The notes beneath the pieces were generated by a model, which saw nothing but the letters and a program-made list of their open reading frames with translations, searched no databases and had not been told where the DNA came from. Both the position numbers and the translations under genes were made by a program. From Ceratodon purpureus (lineage: Eukaryota; Streptophyta; Bryopsida; Pseudoditrichales; Ditrichaceae): a stretch of DNA of 64,000 nt. Location of the stretch: positions 18,131,437-18,195,436 of the forward strand of contig CM026422.1 in assembly GCA_014871385.1 (NCBI GenBank), given 5' to 3'. Shown piece after piece: positions 9,101 through 19,933 of the stretch. Each line of letters begins with the position of its first letter. The first letter of the stretch is position 1.

Positions 9101-11482
9101 ATGGAGGGAAACCCAGATCCGGCGGAGGAAAGGCCACTCACCAAGGCCGAAAAGAAGAAAATCAGAGATCGTGAACGGAAGCGTGGTGGCAAGAAGATGA
9201 AGAAGCGGCTTCATGTGCTGAACAACCCCACAAAGTTGGCATTTAGAGGTTGGCAAGATGAGCCGGAACCGTGGAAATATTCCACATGCGAGGAATTCAT
9301 TGAGTGGTGCCACATCACAAAAATATTTCCACATGATCGGCACAGAAAACACAGGATCTCAGACAAGGCTAACCTCTATTATTGCTTGAATGCGGAGTTT
9401 GTTGAACGTTCTATACAAGTTTACCAGCATCTATACAAGCAACGATGTGTTGAACGCAATGAAGTACCATTGTTCATTTGCAGAATGGTGTATGCTGAGG
9501 TGGTGCTTCACAAAGTGGTGGATTGGTCCACCATCAAATCCACGCCGAGTGTTAGGGCGCCGACAGAGCGTGACATTCCCAAACAAAGGAAATACGCAGA
9601 TGGTGGCCTGGGGAAAAAAATGAAGGAAAAAACACAAGTACGGGAGCCTGATACAGCAGAGTCTGAACCAGATTCTGATTCCGATGGTCGTCGTGGAGAA
9701 CGTCCACCACGTAGAATTGTAGCACCAGCAAATATGGCTGTAGAGCCTCCAATGAACCATCCAGCGGACGTCATAGAACCTCATGACGATGCGAACACCG
9801 TCTTCGTGGAAAACGATCCAAATACGGCAGCTAATTTGGACGTGGTCGGAACTGAACCTACGATGGTTCTTGGCATGCCGGTTCTAGTTAGAAATGACCA
9901 GTCTAACCAGACCGAGGAGGTCGGGGAGTTACAATTACAGCTAATAGAAAAGGATGGCTTCATTGCAGAGTTACAAGAGACCATCCGAAAACTACGATTG
10001 GAATCAGCAGCAAAAGATGCAGTAATATCAGATTTGCGCAATCAATTGCAAGAACGAGAAAGACCTCAGTCTTCTCAAGCCAATGATATACCTGTAGTTC
10101 AAGATCCAATGTTGGTGGATGAATCTTATATCAACAATACGGTTGATGTTGCAACGGCCGGTGTGTTGGAGAATATTTCCACTCCAGCAAAACGACGACG
10201 AGTTGGAGTGATATTGCCTCCACCAGCCCCATACCCGCGACCCTATGTGGACATCGATGGACCATTAAGTCAAGATTCCTTGTCATTTCCACCCAATGCT
10301 CTAACGGGAGAAGTGGAGACATTGAAGAGAGCCAATAATGATTTGCGGCTCCTTGTTTCTAAGTTTGCTAAAGCATACTACGAGTGGAAAGTGGCAACCA
10401 TTCTCAGCGTTGATCGCGGTTGCCAAATTGCATTAGAGTTCAAGAAGATCGACGAATCGTACTTGCAACACAACAGACGAAGGAATTTTGGCCTCACTTC
10501 ATGGACTAACGCAGATGATATGTATCCAGATACCATGCCAAAGCAAGAATCGAATCCTGAACTCATAGATTGGGCCAAGTTGAATTTCGATGTGAAGAAC
10601 ACAACTTCGTGCCATGATCTTCAAATGAAGGAAGGAGTTAATAGCAGAAAGCTTTGGCCAAATCCTCAACCGTGGGTGATGGATGGTTCAAAAGAATGCC
10701 CTGTGTGTATAAATACATTTGGTCCTGAGGGTGGATGGGCAGTTGGATCATGTACCCACATGTTCCATCCTATGTGTTTAATTAACATTTTTTTGGTAAG
10801 GAGATTTTGCCCGGTGTGCAAATCCCCGTTCCATGAACGCTTGTACGAGGTTTTTGGACTCACTCCATACATGCCACCAAGCCATGAGAGAAATCCCGAA
10901 AACACACCAGGTGAACAGTACCGCAACATGTGGGGGGAAGATTTGATTTGGAGTTGGCGGGCCCAGACTCACTCGGTCTTCAAGAGCAATGTAAGTGACG
11001 AGTTGGGGTGGGAGGATGACCCCAATCAGATTGTGAGGGTGGCAAAGAAGATAATTGGATCAAAGAAGGAGGACCAAGGGAAACGAAATTTCTTCTATCA
11101 GACTTTGAATGGATACTGGGATCCGAAGCATAGGAAGTTCCAACTTGGTAATCACCCAAAAGGCCTCATATGGAACAAGGACGGGGAATTGGTTACAGAC
11201 CTCGAAGGTCAATTCATGTCTTTGACCGCCCGTGATGCAGTCCAAATGTCTCTTTCGGAGTGGAAGTTAATTTTCAAACATGAGGCTGTTGACTTTCTTC
11301 TGGAGGAACACTCTCCACAGACATTGCGTACATTGAGAGAATTGAGGAACTCGCAAATTTTGCGTTCTCTCAGTGAAAGTGATGGCCCATTCCGGCGAAC
11401 ACGGACGAGAGCCAGGCGCAGCTTGACGCTGGACGATGGAGCGGGACCAAGTGGCACAGCGGGAGTAGATGCAGATGAATAG
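9101..11482 (+). CDS. Intronless RING-H2 / coiled-coil nuclear-type protein (793 aa)
   Basis: A single undamaged ORF starting ATGGAGGG. The N-terminus is strongly basic (residues 14-40, Lys/Arg-rich). Residues about 40-150 form an unrecognised globular region rich in Trp, Cys and Tyr. Residues 185-260 are acidic and disordered. A heptad-like coiled coil covers about 265-325, followed by a candidate nuclear localisation signal, AKRRRVG. A RING-H2 finger occupies about 533-573: CPVC, then CTHMFH and a following C, then CPVC. Residues 600-760 are an unrecognised C-terminal domain with WGEDLIWSWR and GYWDP. RING fingers of this kind usually act as E3 ubiquitin ligases; target and pathway are unknown. 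The leader carries a direct repeat, and a GC array plus TATA box lie upstream. It is head-to-head with the kinase gene. Lack of introns in so long a gene suggests mobile or retro-derived origin, but this is inference. Confidence 0.85.
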   Translation: MEGNPDPAEERPLTKAEKKKIRDRERKRGGKKMKKRLHVLNNPTKLAFRGWQDEPEPWKYSTCEEFIEWCHITKIFPHDRHRKHRISDKANLYYCLNAEFVERSIQVYQHLYKQRCVERNEVPLFICRMVYAEVVLHKVVDWSTIKSTPSVRAPTERDIPKQRKYADGGLGKKMKEKTQVREPDTAESEPDSDSDGRRGERPPRRIVAPANMAVEPPMNHPADVIEPHDDANTVFVENDPNTAANLDVVGTEPTMVLGMPVLVRNDQSNQTEEVGELQLQLIEKDGFIAELQETIRKLRLESAAKDAVISDLRNQLQERERPQSSQANDIPVVQDPMLVDESYINNTVDVATAGVLENISTPAKRRRVGVILPPPAPYPRPYVDIDGPLSQDSLSFPPNALTGEVETLKRANNDLRLLVSKFAKAYYEWKVATILSVDRGCQIALEFKKIDESYLQHNRRRNFGLTSWTNADDMYPDTMPKQESNPELIDWAKLNFDVKNTTSCHDLQMKEGVNSRKLWPNPQPWVMDGSKECPVCINTFGPEGGWAVGSCTHMFHPMCLINIFLVRRFCPVCKSPFHERLYEVFGLTPYMPPSHERNPENTPGEQYRNMWGEDLIWSWRAQTHSVFKSNVSDELGWEDDPNQIVRVAKKIIGSKKEDQGKRNFFYQTLNGYWDPKHRKFQLGNHPKGLIWNKDGELVTDLEGQFMSLTARDAVQMSLSEWKLIFKHEAVDFLLEEHSPQTLRTLRELRNSQILRSLSESDGPFRRTRTRARRSLTLDDGAGPSGTAGVDADE

Positions 11483-11734
11483 GAATAGTTACAACTTAGT
11501 ACTAAGTGACTAGTTTTCATATACTACAGTTTTTGTAATGTTTTGGTTTGAATTGGTAATGAAATGCTTTTACTTTCATAAATGTATACAACTTTGCAAA
11601 GTCCATGTATTTTGGCTCACGAGTATCTCATTTTTTCTATGCTGAATTTACACTTTTGTCATTGCGCTTAGCCCCAATATATTATTCTGATGAAAATGTT
11701 AGGTTTTTTTGCATTGTCAAAAATTTACTATCTA

Positions 11735-11930
11735 CCCCGCTCGCGCCCCCCCCTGAACCCGCTCGCGCCCATTCCCCCTGAACCCGCTCGCGCCCCCCCT
11801 TGAACCCGCTCGCGCCCCCCCCCTGAACCCGCTCGCGCCCCCCCTGAACCCGCTCGCGCCCCCCCCCCCCTGAACCCGCTCGCGCCCCCCTGAACCCGCT
11901 CGCGCCCCCCCCCTGTACCCGCTCTCGCCC
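11735..11930 (+). repeat. GC-rich tandem array 4 (CTCGCGCCCCCC type)
   Basis: About nine units reading CCCGCTCGCGCCCCCCTGAA on the plus strand, 250 bp beyond the RING stop codon. It is in inverted orientation relative to array 1, so arrays 1 and 4 bracket the kinase plus RING segment. No TATA box was found next to this array on either strand. Confidence 0.93.
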
Positions 11931-12575
11931 CCTACACATGCTGGCACCCCTTTTGCATATGTGGAATTCCCCGTCATCGTTCGTTGTCCATGTCATCAAT
12001 ATGTTTCCCCTATAGGTAAGTTGTAAAAAAAAAAAATTAACTTAGTAATTTTCCTCCTCCCCTCAATGTCCGATTGTGTCCGGGGACCGACCGGTCCGTC
12101 CGTCCGTCCGTCCGTCTATGTCCGGAAATTTTGCCCATGTCCGTCCGAATAGACAACCCTGACCTCAGGTCAGTGCTCATTCCCCAGTGTCTAGCAGTGC
12201 TGGAGCAAGTGTGCTCGGGGCCGAGCACACTTGGGCACTCCCATCACATGTTTGTTTTTCATCTCGAACCGATGAATGTTGGGAGAGACGAATTCTGTCC
12301 GCGATAGTCCCAATCCAACTGTGCTTGGCCCCGAGCAGTCTCATTACAAAGGTTCTCGGTGACTGGACTCTCTATATTTTTTAAGGACATAGACATTCTA
12401 GGTGAGGCATATGGACCAGCACATTCGGGCATGCAAAGATTCTAGGACTGTTCTAAATCACAACATATAGAAGGAAATCATAGTCATTTGAAATGTCATT
12501 ATTGCCTCTTCGTAGGTCATCATAGCCATATCGTTGGTCATCATAGGAAGTCCTAAGATTAGCAGAGTCGCATTA
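11931..12575. other. Intergenic; TCCG microsatellite and palindrome
   Basis: No gene is seen. A short GTCC/TCCG tetranucleotide repeat lies at about 12090-12117. A palindrome with arms CAAGTGTGCTCGG lies at about 12205-12233. Its CCGAGCA core resembles the conserved core of the following 65-bp array. Confidence 0.6.
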
Positions 12576-13450
12576 GGCACTTGTAGGTATGTGACCTCGG
12601 TAGTGTAACCAGGGGGAAGGGCCCGAGCAGACTTGCAGCAGGCACTTGAATGAATGTGACCTCGGTAGTGTAACCAGCTGGAAGGGCCCGAGCAGACTCG
12701 CAGCAGGCATATGGAGGTATGTGATCTCGGTAGTGTAACCAGGGGGAAGGGCCCGAGCAGACTCGCAGCAGGCACTTGGAGGTATGTGATCTCGGTAGTG
12801 TAACCAGGGGGAAGGGCCCGAGCAGACTCGCAGCAGGCACTTGAAGGAATATGATCTCGCTAGTGTAACCAGGGGAAGGGCCCGAGCAGACTTGCAGCAG
12901 GCACTTGAAGGTATGTGATCTCGCTAGTGTAACCAAATGGAAGGGCCCGAGCAGACTCGCGGCTGGCAGTTCAAGGTATGTGATCTCCGTAGTGTAACCA
13001 GCTGGAAGGGCCTAAGCAGACTCGCAGCTGGCACTTGGAGGTATGTGATCTCGGTAGTGTAACCAGGTGGATGGGCCCTAGCAGACTCTCTGCAAGCTCT
13101 AATGAATCTAGAATTCAGTACTGTTACCAGGAGGAAGGGCCCGAGCAGACTGGCAGCAGGCACTAGAAGGTATGTGATCTCGGTAGTATTACGTGGGGGA
13201 AGGGCCCGAGCAGACTCGCAGCAGGCACTAGAATGTATGTGATCTCGGTAGTGTAACCAGCTGGAAGGGCCCGAGTAGAGTCGCAGCAGGCAGTTGAAGG
13301 TATGTGATCTCGGGAGTGTAACCTGGTGGAAGGGCCTGAGCAGACTCCCAGCAGGCTCACCTGAATATTGAATTCAGTAATGTTACCAGTGGGATGGGCC
13401 CGAGCAGACTCGCAGCAGGCACTTGAAAGTACTAGATTTCGGTAGTGTAA
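12576..13450. repeat. 65-bp tandem array, 13 copies, upstream of the methyltransferase-like gene
   Basis: Units contain GGGCCCGAGCAGACTCGCAG and GTATGTGATCTCGGTAG. The AGCAGACT anchor recurs at 12626, 12691, 12756, 12821, 12885, 12950, 13015, 13080, 13145, 13209, 13274, 13339 and 13402, a period of 63-65 bp. Two units (near 13100 and 13370) share a different middle segment with AATTCAGTA and TGTTACCAG, so at least two subtypes alternate. The array ends about 200 bp before the first supported ATG of the next gene. Isolated copies of the core occur at about 15430, 18490 and 20320. Minus-strand ORFs through it are by-products of the repeat. Confidence 0.95.
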
Positions 13451-13644
13451 TAAATCTCATCATAGCATTCTCGAAGATCATCATAGCCATCAATTACAGA
13501 ATGTCAAGCACTAACCACCTTTTATATTGCAGAGTTTTCTGTCGCTCTAACAATCTCCCAATTGGATTCTTACAATCGAACTTTCCTGATCACTTGCAGG
13601 TGGAGCGGCATTATTCATCTAACACCACCAATACAGAGCTTACC

Positions 13645-16600
13645 ATGGAAAAGTTGCAACTCATAGCCACGGCAAGGGCTACCCCCACGGCTAAGATCAG
13701 ATGGCTTCAATTCTTCAACTCCTCCGCGGCAACCCGTGAGGCCCGGAAAATCCCACCGAAGCCCGTCAACGAAGAGAGGCTGACATCCTGGCTTGCGAGG
13801 GCAACTTTCTGGGCAGAGGTATGTTGCTATACATTTAGTACTTTAAATGTTTTGACTTGGATAAGTAATAAGTAGATTCTAGCTAACAACTGTCTCTTTG
13901 AATTGCTCATATCAGCTATCAGAGCAGGCGTCCGCAAATTTTGAGGAGATTGTGCGACAGGACCAGGTCAGTATTGACATGACACTCTCCACTGAGCCGA
14001 TGACTCTGGTAGCTTACGTGGAGGACTGCCGAATGAAGCTCTGGGACCACGTTTTTAATTCATACTTCCGAGGAGCCGAAGGTTTCCAGAAACAACTCGA
14101 ATTTCGGGAGTTCAAGGGAACAGATCTCGTTGTCAGACGAGTTCTATTCAGGTGTACCCTTATGTTCCAGTGGTTTGCACAATCGTGAGGTTCATAAGTC
14201 CCACTGGTTAGCGGTTTGTTATTGACAGTCCTTAAAATTGCGTGGATTCTATGGTAATCATTTGTACCGCAACTCAAATATTTTCGAGTCTGCTTATTTG
14301 AATATGCTTGATACATTAAGACCAGAAAGGCTCCATTTGCTATGCAAATTGTCACCGTGCTAGGCTTTTAATCACACTGCCATGCCCACGATGTCTATGC
14401 TTACCATGCTTTCAGTTACCCTTCTATGCTGCCCTTGTCTAATATGCTACGCATAACTTGCTGCAATGGAATCTGGTTTCGGTGCTCATGATACTGGTGA
14501 TGGAATTCTTGCAGATATTTCAAGTACGAGCTCTTGGCCAAGCAGGCAATCAGAAAAGATAATCTCCCTGTTTTTCTTACCGCATGGGTCGACAGATCGA
14601 ATGAAGCATGCATGTTCTCAGCTTCACAGCAGCGGACATGGACAACTTCTCATCTTACCGCTGGAGCATGGTACTTGGACTGTGTGCCAAGTTTTACACC
14701 ATCCTTTGAAATCGAGCTGCGGAAGTCGAGGGATGCCATCGGAGAGTCTGGTATTGAAATGGTCGATCTTCAAGGGATAGAGGATGAAACTGAGCGGGCC
14801 AAGGCTCTTAAGAGAAGGATTGAGGAGGACCGGAAGAAGGCCCAGAAAGTAAGAGAAGCCGAGGAGAGGGCGGAGCAGAAGGAGCTGGAGAAGGAGCTGA
14901 AAGCAAAGGAAAAGTCGGGCAGAAAGGGCAAGAAGAAACTCAACACCCCTGGTCAGGATGATAAGAATAGTCCATCTGGCAATTCCGGCCATAGAGAGAA
15001 AACCAACTCCAGGGGTACAAAAAGAGGATCTTCATATGATCAGCTCAATCAACTCCTGGAATTCAACGATGCTGGGGAGTGTGGCCAGAATTCCGAGTTA
15101 ATCTTGAACTCATCCCTCATAGATGTCCTCGCAGGCAGTGGTAATGAATTCACTCCCATGTACTTGGAGATCAAGCGTACCCTGCTTAAGGTAATCCAGA
15201 TCACATGCATTTCGAACTTGTTATAATTTTTGGATGAATTTGCTCATGCCATGATGCCATGGGCATCCCATGATGTGCCATGATGCCATGGTCGTGGCGG
15301 GTAAGGGCCTCTGCAGCAGCTTGCTATTTAATTGCCCACCAGCTTCCTCTTAACCAGCGAGTTCAGATGATATTCGTTCGCTTTCTCTCCTAGTTTTTGC
15401 TCTTAATTTTGTCCCTGTAACCTGGTGGTCTGGCCCGAGCAGACTCTAGAGCATGACACCGCAGGCAATCTGAGTTGGCCTTTTGAAGTGATGCGGGTAT
15501 TTGCAGCTTGATTTATTTAGAATCATGCTCGTAGTTTTGACTTTTTACCATACCACTGACTTTCCTTGAAATTGAATACCTGTACAGGTCACCGATGGGA
15601 GAAGCCTCTTCATGAGTGGGAAACAGGTCAAACATCACTTTGTGGACCTTATTATTGCAGATCTACCTGAGGGCCTTCCTGTCCCCGGCGTTTCAGATCC
15701 ACCTACATCCATCCCTGCTTGGAACGCAGACTCTACTGATTTCTGGCAGAACACCTTCGACTTTGCCGAGAACCACCTGCACGATGACGGAGCCATGATT
15801 CTTTTTCATCCGTATCATGCAGCAACAAAATCAAATATCCTAGGTTACTGCGATGCATTCAATTTCAGAGTTCGCAAGGAATGGTGGGCAATGAACCGAC
15901 TCCACCTGACATCACCCTTCGATCCGTCAGTTACTGTAAGTTTCAATGCAATATATTCTTCCCCTCATTTTATTGGACTATCATCTGACCTCTTAGTGAT
16001 TGTCACGAATTGCCTATAAAGTCTTTCTGATAACCATTGAAAATTAAGTCTCAATTTACCTTGAATCTGATGAGTTGGCCTTTGTTACCATTACTTCAGT
16101 TCTTTAATCCCAATCCCCTTCTTGCCATAGCGAGAGTGTACGTCCCTGGCATGGTATGACCATGAATTAAAACTTGCATTCGTGGGGTGCCCGCGGCCTA
16201 GGGATGGAATGGACTCTGAATCTGTTACTGCATTTTTCCTTGAGATTATGGCCGATGCATTGCCTCTGCAACGACTTGGTATGGCCTGCGATTTGGAATT
16301 TGGATTCGTGGAATAGTCATGCCTGCTCTGGTCTGTCCCCACCCAGAGTTCTAACATTGCAGCCTGGAACTCATGTGGTACTAACTTGCGTGCTGTTCGT
16401 TCCTGGATTATAGACACTTCGGTTTGGGATTACACTGCTGGTGAAGACCGGACCTCCTGCTTCAAAGTTTGCTTTTCGGCCTGTTCCTAAGCTGCTGAGC
16501 CGTCACGGTGTAGACGTCGGTCGTGATGATTGCTTGCAGAATATAGTTCTGCCAGAGAACCAGATGTGCAATGGTCCGAAGCCATGGAGAGGCCCTCGCA

Positions 16601-17421
16601 AGAAGTCCGTGGTTCTGATGGAAATGTTGATTGAAGCATGCTCCGATCCCGGGAATGTTGTGTTTGACTGCACAGCAGCAACTGGTATGTTTTTGGTTTG
16701 CCCAAAATTAATGTTTTACCTTCTGTCTGAGAACTTTGCCTACTGTTTAATGTTTTTGAGTAGCACTAATAAAGTAAAGTGGATTGTACTTCAGGTCCGT
16801 CAATCCACGCTTGCCGCAACGTTGACCGCCACATCGTGGCCTTGGAGGCTGATCCAGACATTTTCAAGGCTTTGTTGCAGCCGTTAATTCGGACTTCCAC
16901 AGTTCCTCAAGCCACCAGTACTGAGCATGTCATTGTTGATGATCCCGAGGGTGAAGTTCCCGTTGCTAAGATCCTTAAGAGATCTCGATTCCTGAAGTGA
17001 GTTTAGATACTTTTTCCCTAGTGTTACGTTTTATGTACTCGCATTGAATGTGGAGTGGATTTATAAACAATGTGCCATTTACATTTGCAGATGCGATAAT
17101 ATGGGCTATCCTGTGCATCGTCCTTTCTTTTCTGATCCTAATTTCTACCCTAGCCCTCCACCATCATGGCATCTTCCATCTTATGCGAACAATGCTGCTA
17201 TCGAACTCGTTCGTGGTTCTTATCGTTACTATAGGTCTGAAAATGCACCAAATAGATCATTGGAGTTTGTTGATATTGAAGCAGATGAGTCAGAGGAGGC
17301 AGAAGACAAAGAAGAGCCATCCACTATCACTTTATCGTCCTCTGAAGACGAAGAAGACTGCGAAGAAGAGCGCCGTATCGTACGCTCTTTGAGTACATTG
17401 GAGGATATTTTGGATATGTGA
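13645..17421 (+). CDS. Divergent beta-class (N4/N6) DNA-methyltransferase-like protein, 7 exons (762 aa)
   Basis: Exons 13645-13818, 13916-14151, 14515-15190, 15588-15935, 16363-16684, 16795-16996 and 17091-17421 join in phase with GT-AG introns and give 762 codons. The N-terminus (1-220) is unrecognised. Residues about 225-305 are a highly charged Lys/Glu coiled coil with a basic tail. The C-terminal half has the order of the N6_N4_Mtase family (PF01555). First comes a motif-IV-like strand, LIIADLPEG (383-391), in place of the usual (D/S)PP(Y/F). Then a helix and turn, FAENHLHDDGAMILF. Later KPWRGPRKK (551-559) and DPGNVVFDCTAATG (573-586) stand for the SAM-binding FxGxG region, followed by HIVALEADPDIF (598-609). 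The acidic tail ends at a TGA. The changed motifs suggest lost or altered catalysis, possibly a DNA- or RNA-binding relative. The start is the first well-placed ATG (TACCATGG); an upstream exon is possible because acceptor-like TTGCAG sites occur near 13533 and 13602. A 65-bp array lies directly upstream. Confidence 0.8.
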
Positions 17422-17639
17422 GTTAGAGGCGGTAGCGAGTAGATAGGGAACTTTTATGTATCTTTCTAATTTATTAACATCTCCTTCCATTTTTGTTGTT
17501 CATTTTAGTCGGTTCAAAGTGTCTGAATTTCAACCCGTCATGCGCTTCAGAATGTGATACACCTCTCAGCGTTCGTCACGCTACTGTGTGAATGTTATGA
17601 TAATGTCACCATTTTTTTTTTCTTTTTCCATCTCCTTTT

Positions 17640-18410
17640 ATATTACCCATTTATCCCTTAAATAGGCACCATTCTTCTCTATTAACACCGCCTTCATTTT
17701 TATTTTTATTTTTTCTCCTTATTACCCATCTTATAATCTCATTTATCCCTTCCACTCCCAAGCTCACCGTAGAACCCGTTATGATTTCGTTTTTGTACTC
17801 CACTTCCCCTTTTTATTTTCCATCTATCCCTTTCATTGGCACCTTTATTCCTTATTAACGCCTCTATTGTTTTTTTTTGGTTTATTTTTCATTCCATCTT
17901 ATACTCTCAATTATCTCTTCCACTCCCAAGTTCATCCTCACTCCCATCCTCGTTTTCATTTTGTTTTTCTTTTTCCCGTTTCCTTTTCCATTTTTCCATT
18001 CATCCCTTCCGTCGGCACCTTTCTTCTTTATTAAGGCCTCCATTTTTTCATTTTATTTCTTTTCCTTTTTTATCCATCTTATATTTTCATTTATCCCTTC
18101 CACACCCAAGCTCACCCTCATTCCCATCCCCGTTATGTTTTTGTTATTGTTTTCCACTTCCCTTTTTTATTTTCCATTTACCCCTTCTATTGGCACCTTT
18201 CTTCTTCATTAACACCCCCTTTGTTTTTTTCTTATTTTTTCATTCCATCTCATATTCTCATTTATCCCCTCCACTCCCAAGCTCACCCTCTTTCCCATCC
18301 TCATATTCATTCTTTTTTTCTTTTCCCATTCCCTTTTTTTGATTCTGCATTCCATCGTATATTTTCACCTATCCTTCCTTTGCCGCTTTCCACCCTCTTT
18401 ATCCAATAGT
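17640..18410. repeat. Pyrimidine-rich tandem repeat, about 175 bp x4
   Basis: C/T-rich units anchored on GGCACC followed by TTTCTTC and ATTAA recur at 17665, 17838, 18014 and 18192 (173-178 bp apart), each with CTCCCAAGCTCACCCTC-like text. A fifth copy lies at 20021. Phe/Ser-rich ORFs through this stretch are composition artefacts. Confidence 0.85.
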
Positions 18411-18541
18411 CTGATTAATATAAAGAAAGTAAAGCCAGTTTCCTAATGTCAGAGCAGTGATTTCCAGATTCCATGCCGCGCCTATAAAGTCTGCTCGGGG
18501 CCTTGCAATAAGTTCCAGGTCATGCTTATCCACTCTCATTC
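18192..18541. repeat. 350-bp duplication, copy A
   Basis: Starting at GGCACCTTTCTTCTTC and ending at CACTCTCATTC, this segment is repeated almost base for base at 20020-20370. It includes the GTCTGCTCGGGGCC motif that matches the core of the 65-bp array. The two copies bracket the small ORF at 19169-19540. Confidence 0.93.
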
Positions 18542-19168
18542 TATAAATTCGTGGCCTTCAGAGCATTGCTCCACACCGGATAGACTTGAGAGAGGCAGCT
18601 CATGAGAACACGCTCGACAAGAGTGGAACTATAAGCTCCAAAATAACATACTTAACTCCTTTGAGCGGATTATTACATCAAATTCCGCCCTTTTTTTCCC
18701 CTCTCTCTTTTAATGAAATAATAAGCACAAGAGGAAGACTTCTAAGTACATTGTTTTTAGTGTTAAGAAACTCAATTTACATGTTGCTCAAATCCGGACT
18801 CTCATATTCATAACTGAAGAGGAACCATATTACATTCAAGTGGATTAACAATCTTGATGTACAGTGGAAGGCCGCCACCCATTTACAGAGGCAACACTCA
18901 TCTATGTGCCATCTTCTCAAACCCATAACAGCAATGATTATCATCCCAAAAAACAAAACATATCTCCATATAAGTAGAGATACTAATCTACCGGCACTTA
19001 TGACCGAAGCCTGCATTTAAAGTCAACATATGGATAAGCAGCTAACAGCTCTGCATGTCTATATATGGTGCGTGAAGCTCCTTATGGTAAAGGAAGCTAA
19101 CTCTGCACTACGAGTCACACTCTTTAGCGTCTTGGAGAACCCCACTAGTTTCCTATTTCTTAATGTAA
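18542..19168. other. Intergenic stretch without recognised gene
   Basis: Mixed composition. Several short ORFs are present but none has family features or supporting splice structure. Confidence 0.5.
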
Positions 19169-19540
19169 TCAAGCCATCGGGGGACACTCCATCCAACTCT
19201 TGTCTATATCAAACCAGCAAGTCTCGCCATCCGAAATGATCACTTCGGGCAGCTGAAGAACTGGATTCACAACGGTGGTGGAGGGCAACGGATACGGGAT
19301 AAGGGATGCCTCCATGATTTGGACAAGCTCAATGGTACAGAGCACTGTCCAGTGCCATTCCCCAGCGCCAACATGGAGGCGTCCGATGTGCCTATACGGC
19401 GGCAGGTCCATGCCTCGAAGCCTGGCGCGCTCCACCTCCACCAGCCATGGCCGCAGCTCCTCATAACTCGCCGGTGCCTTTGGGGCTAGACCCACAGCCG
19501 CTCTCGTCCTCTTCGACATCGCATTTCGGACCTTTGGCAT
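19169..19540 (-). CDS. Small unrecognised protein (123 aa), paralogue of the ORF at 21896-22708
   Basis: The ORF starts MPKVRNAMSKRTRAA, a basic N-terminus. It then has a conserved-looking block of about 45 residues beginning LRPWLVEVERARLR and ending EWHWTVLCTIE. The same pattern appears in the minus-strand ORF starting at 22708 (LGPWVHAVEDWRRR ... PWFWTVACTLE), with 29 versus 30 residues between the two Trp landmarks. Two diverged ORFs keeping the same pattern argues that this is protein-coding or was until recently. I do not recognise the domain. Whether the ORF is a complete gene or one exon cannot be told. No signal peptide or membrane segment is seen. Confidence 0.5.
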   Translation of the reverse strand: MPKVRNAMSKRTRAAVGLAPKAPASYEELRPWLVEVERARLRGMDLPPYRHIGRLHVGAGEWHWTVLCTIELVQIMEASLIPYPLPSTTVVNPVLQLPEVIISDGETCWFDIDKSWMECPPMA

Positions 19541-19933
19541 CGCACCCCAGAAGGGTTTGTTGTTCCTAAACCTTTCAAGCTAGACTACAGATTTCCTTCC
19601 CCACGTCGTTCTGCACCTCTACATGCAACAGAGAATGGCGGTACTTAACCGTAAACCCTAAAACGCCACCTCAAAGCGAGCTCAAAATCCTGGATTCGCC
19701 ACTTCAAGAGGATGTCACCTGCTGCAGAGTGCTAGGAATCTCTTAGATGTATGATAGAGTTGAAGTGAATTAGGTACGTGGGAAGCACCGCCACTGCGAT
19801 CTCGACGCCCGTGAGAAAAATTTCGTCCGCTCAGTTATTACATTCTAGGGATTCGCCATCCATATCCCATACTTGCAGTACACATGTAGGTTTAGTGTAG
19901 TAGTTGCTAGGTTCCAATCCTTATCTTATTCAG

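Noticed and set aside
4014-11482. Integrated large-DNA-virus fragment (intronless kinase and RING genes with TATA promoters)
   Set aside because: No capsid, polymerase or other virus hallmark gene is present, and the neighbouring transposase explains mobility better. Kept only as a weak alternative.
12458-13360. Minus-strand ORFs with repeated SARALPxGYTTEVT-like text
   Set aside because: Products of the 65-bp array read in shifting frames; the period is not a multiple of three and no frame is kept across the array.
16441-16684. Exon 5 of the methyltransferase-like gene starting at the nearer acceptor (16415)
   Set aside because: That acceptor puts the exon out of phase with exon 4; the TTGCAG acceptor ending at 16362 keeps the frame.
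17836-18409. Phe/Ser/Pro-rich ORF of 168 codons resembling a membrane protein
   Set aside because: It lies in the pyrimidine-rich 175-bp repeat and reflects CT composition; the duplicated copy at 19977 breaks differently.
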